Positions 63,650 to 64,000 of a stretch of 64,000 nucleotides of DNA are shown here, piece after piece; the first letter of the stretch is position 1, and each line of letters starts with the position of its first letter. A program made the translations under genes and the position numbers. The stretch is from Natrialba swarupiae (GTDB lineage Archaea > Halobacteriota > Halobacteria > Halobacteriales > Natrialbaceae), in assembly GCF_008245225.1 (NCBI RefSeq), contig NZ_VTAW01000004.1, forward strand, positions 1 to 64,000, written 5' to 3'. The notes beneath the pieces were generated by a model that worked only from the letters and a program-made list of their open reading frames with translations, had not been told where the DNA came from and did not search any database.

Positions 63650-63718
63650 AGGACGTGGTAGCTCGCTGAAACCTAAGAGCGCATCGGTCGGCGTCGAAAG
63701 CCGGCTGTCGTGTCTCGA

Positions 63719-64000
63719 TCAGAAGACGACCATTCCAGCCTCGACGGCGAAGTAGACGACGAAGTAGGCGACGAACGCGACCGCGAGAACCCACTGGCCG
63801 AGCGAGACGTCTCGGGCGTCGCCGGTCGCGGCTTTGACCAGCGGATAGCTGATGATCCCCGCCGCGAGGCCGTTTGCGATCGACGTAGTCAGCGGCATCA
63901 CCGTGATCGTCAACCCGGCGCTGATCGCCCACGCGGGATCCTGCCAGTCGATGTCGGCGACGCCCTGTAACATGATGATGCCGACGACGACCAGCGCGAG
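63719..64000 (-). CDS. NCS2 family permease, C-terminal fragment
   Basis: The minus strand encodes the C-terminal 93 residues of a membrane transporter (LALVVVGIIMLQGVADIDWQ; FSIANGLAAGIISYPLVK-like SIANGLAAGIISYPLVKAATG). The TMPLTTSIANGLAAGI region is typical of the AzgA-type purine/hypoxanthine permease branch. The gene runs past the right edge, so only its end is seen. Confidence 0.85.
   Translation of the reverse strand, partial: LALVVVGIIMLQGVADIDWQDPAWAISAGLTITVMPLTTSIANGLAAGIISYPLVKAATGDARDVSLGQWVLAVAFVAYFVVYFAVEAGMVVF

Overview
The window reads as chromosome of an extremely halophilic archaeon (class Halobacteria). The evidence is high GC, very acidic proteins, A/T-rich promoter boxes 25-35 bases before many starts, Tat signal peptides and lipoboxes, an intron in elongator tRNA-Met, and several families known mainly from haloarchaea (DUF7344, DUF7282, DUF6517, DUF7563, DUF5788, DUF7115). 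The family mix resembles the Natrialba/Natrinema/Haloterrigena group, but the genus is inferred, not shown.

Layout. 0-1 kb: end of an ISH8-type insertion sequence beside an intron-containing tRNA-Met, with a second copy of the tRNA 3' end. 1-7 kb: conserved haloarchaeal proteins and a class II ribonucleotide reductase that carries a patch of foreign-looking codons at its active-site motif. 7.8-11.9 kb: trpD-F-E-G operon with a dyad at its promoter. 12-18 kb: tRNA-Val, an SDR enzyme, and a large repeat-bearing lipoprotein. 18-24.4 kb: a tightly overlapping operon predicted to make a UDP-diacetamido-glucuronic acid type sugar (N-acetyltransferase, aminotransferase, oxidoreductase, nucleotide-sugar dehydrogenase), ending in a glycosyltransferase and a hydrolase. 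24.4-35.6 kb: an accessory-looking stretch of small regulators, long gaps, dispersed repeats, an 800-residue Asp-rich secreted repeat protein with a membrane-bound HTH regulator, a sugar epimerase and a short SipW-type secreted protein. 36-49 kb: ABC exporter, pyrD, an M48-like membrane protein, glmS-glmU, PolX, an RNase-like Mut7-C protein, a PHP protein, and secE-spt5. 49-64 kb: HtrA-like protease, AlaX editing enzyme, MBF1, tRNA-Leu, lipoprotein, Lrp regulator, cytochrome P450 divergent from an HTH-10 regulator, TiaS, an XRE-type regulator, a glutaredoxin-like protein and the end of an NCS2 permease.

How parts connect. GlmS and the GlmU-like enzyme make UDP-GlcNAc, the likely starting sugar of the 20-24 kb operon. 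The epimerase, glycosyltransferase and DUF1616 protein suggest surface glycan or S-layer N-glycan assembly. This link is pathway logic, not proven.

Most interesting: (1) the Asp/Asn-rich secreted protein with six copies of a short beta motif plus DUF7282; (2) a DUF6517 lipoprotein split by a roughly 500-residue insertion, itself duplicated, with WFPGD and GWSDWYP tandem repeats; (3) the codon-usage patch at the NPCGE motif of NrdJ, a possible intein-homing scar; (4) a family of 80-90 bp dispersed hairpin repeats ending in TGATACGGATTGCTGT-like termini.
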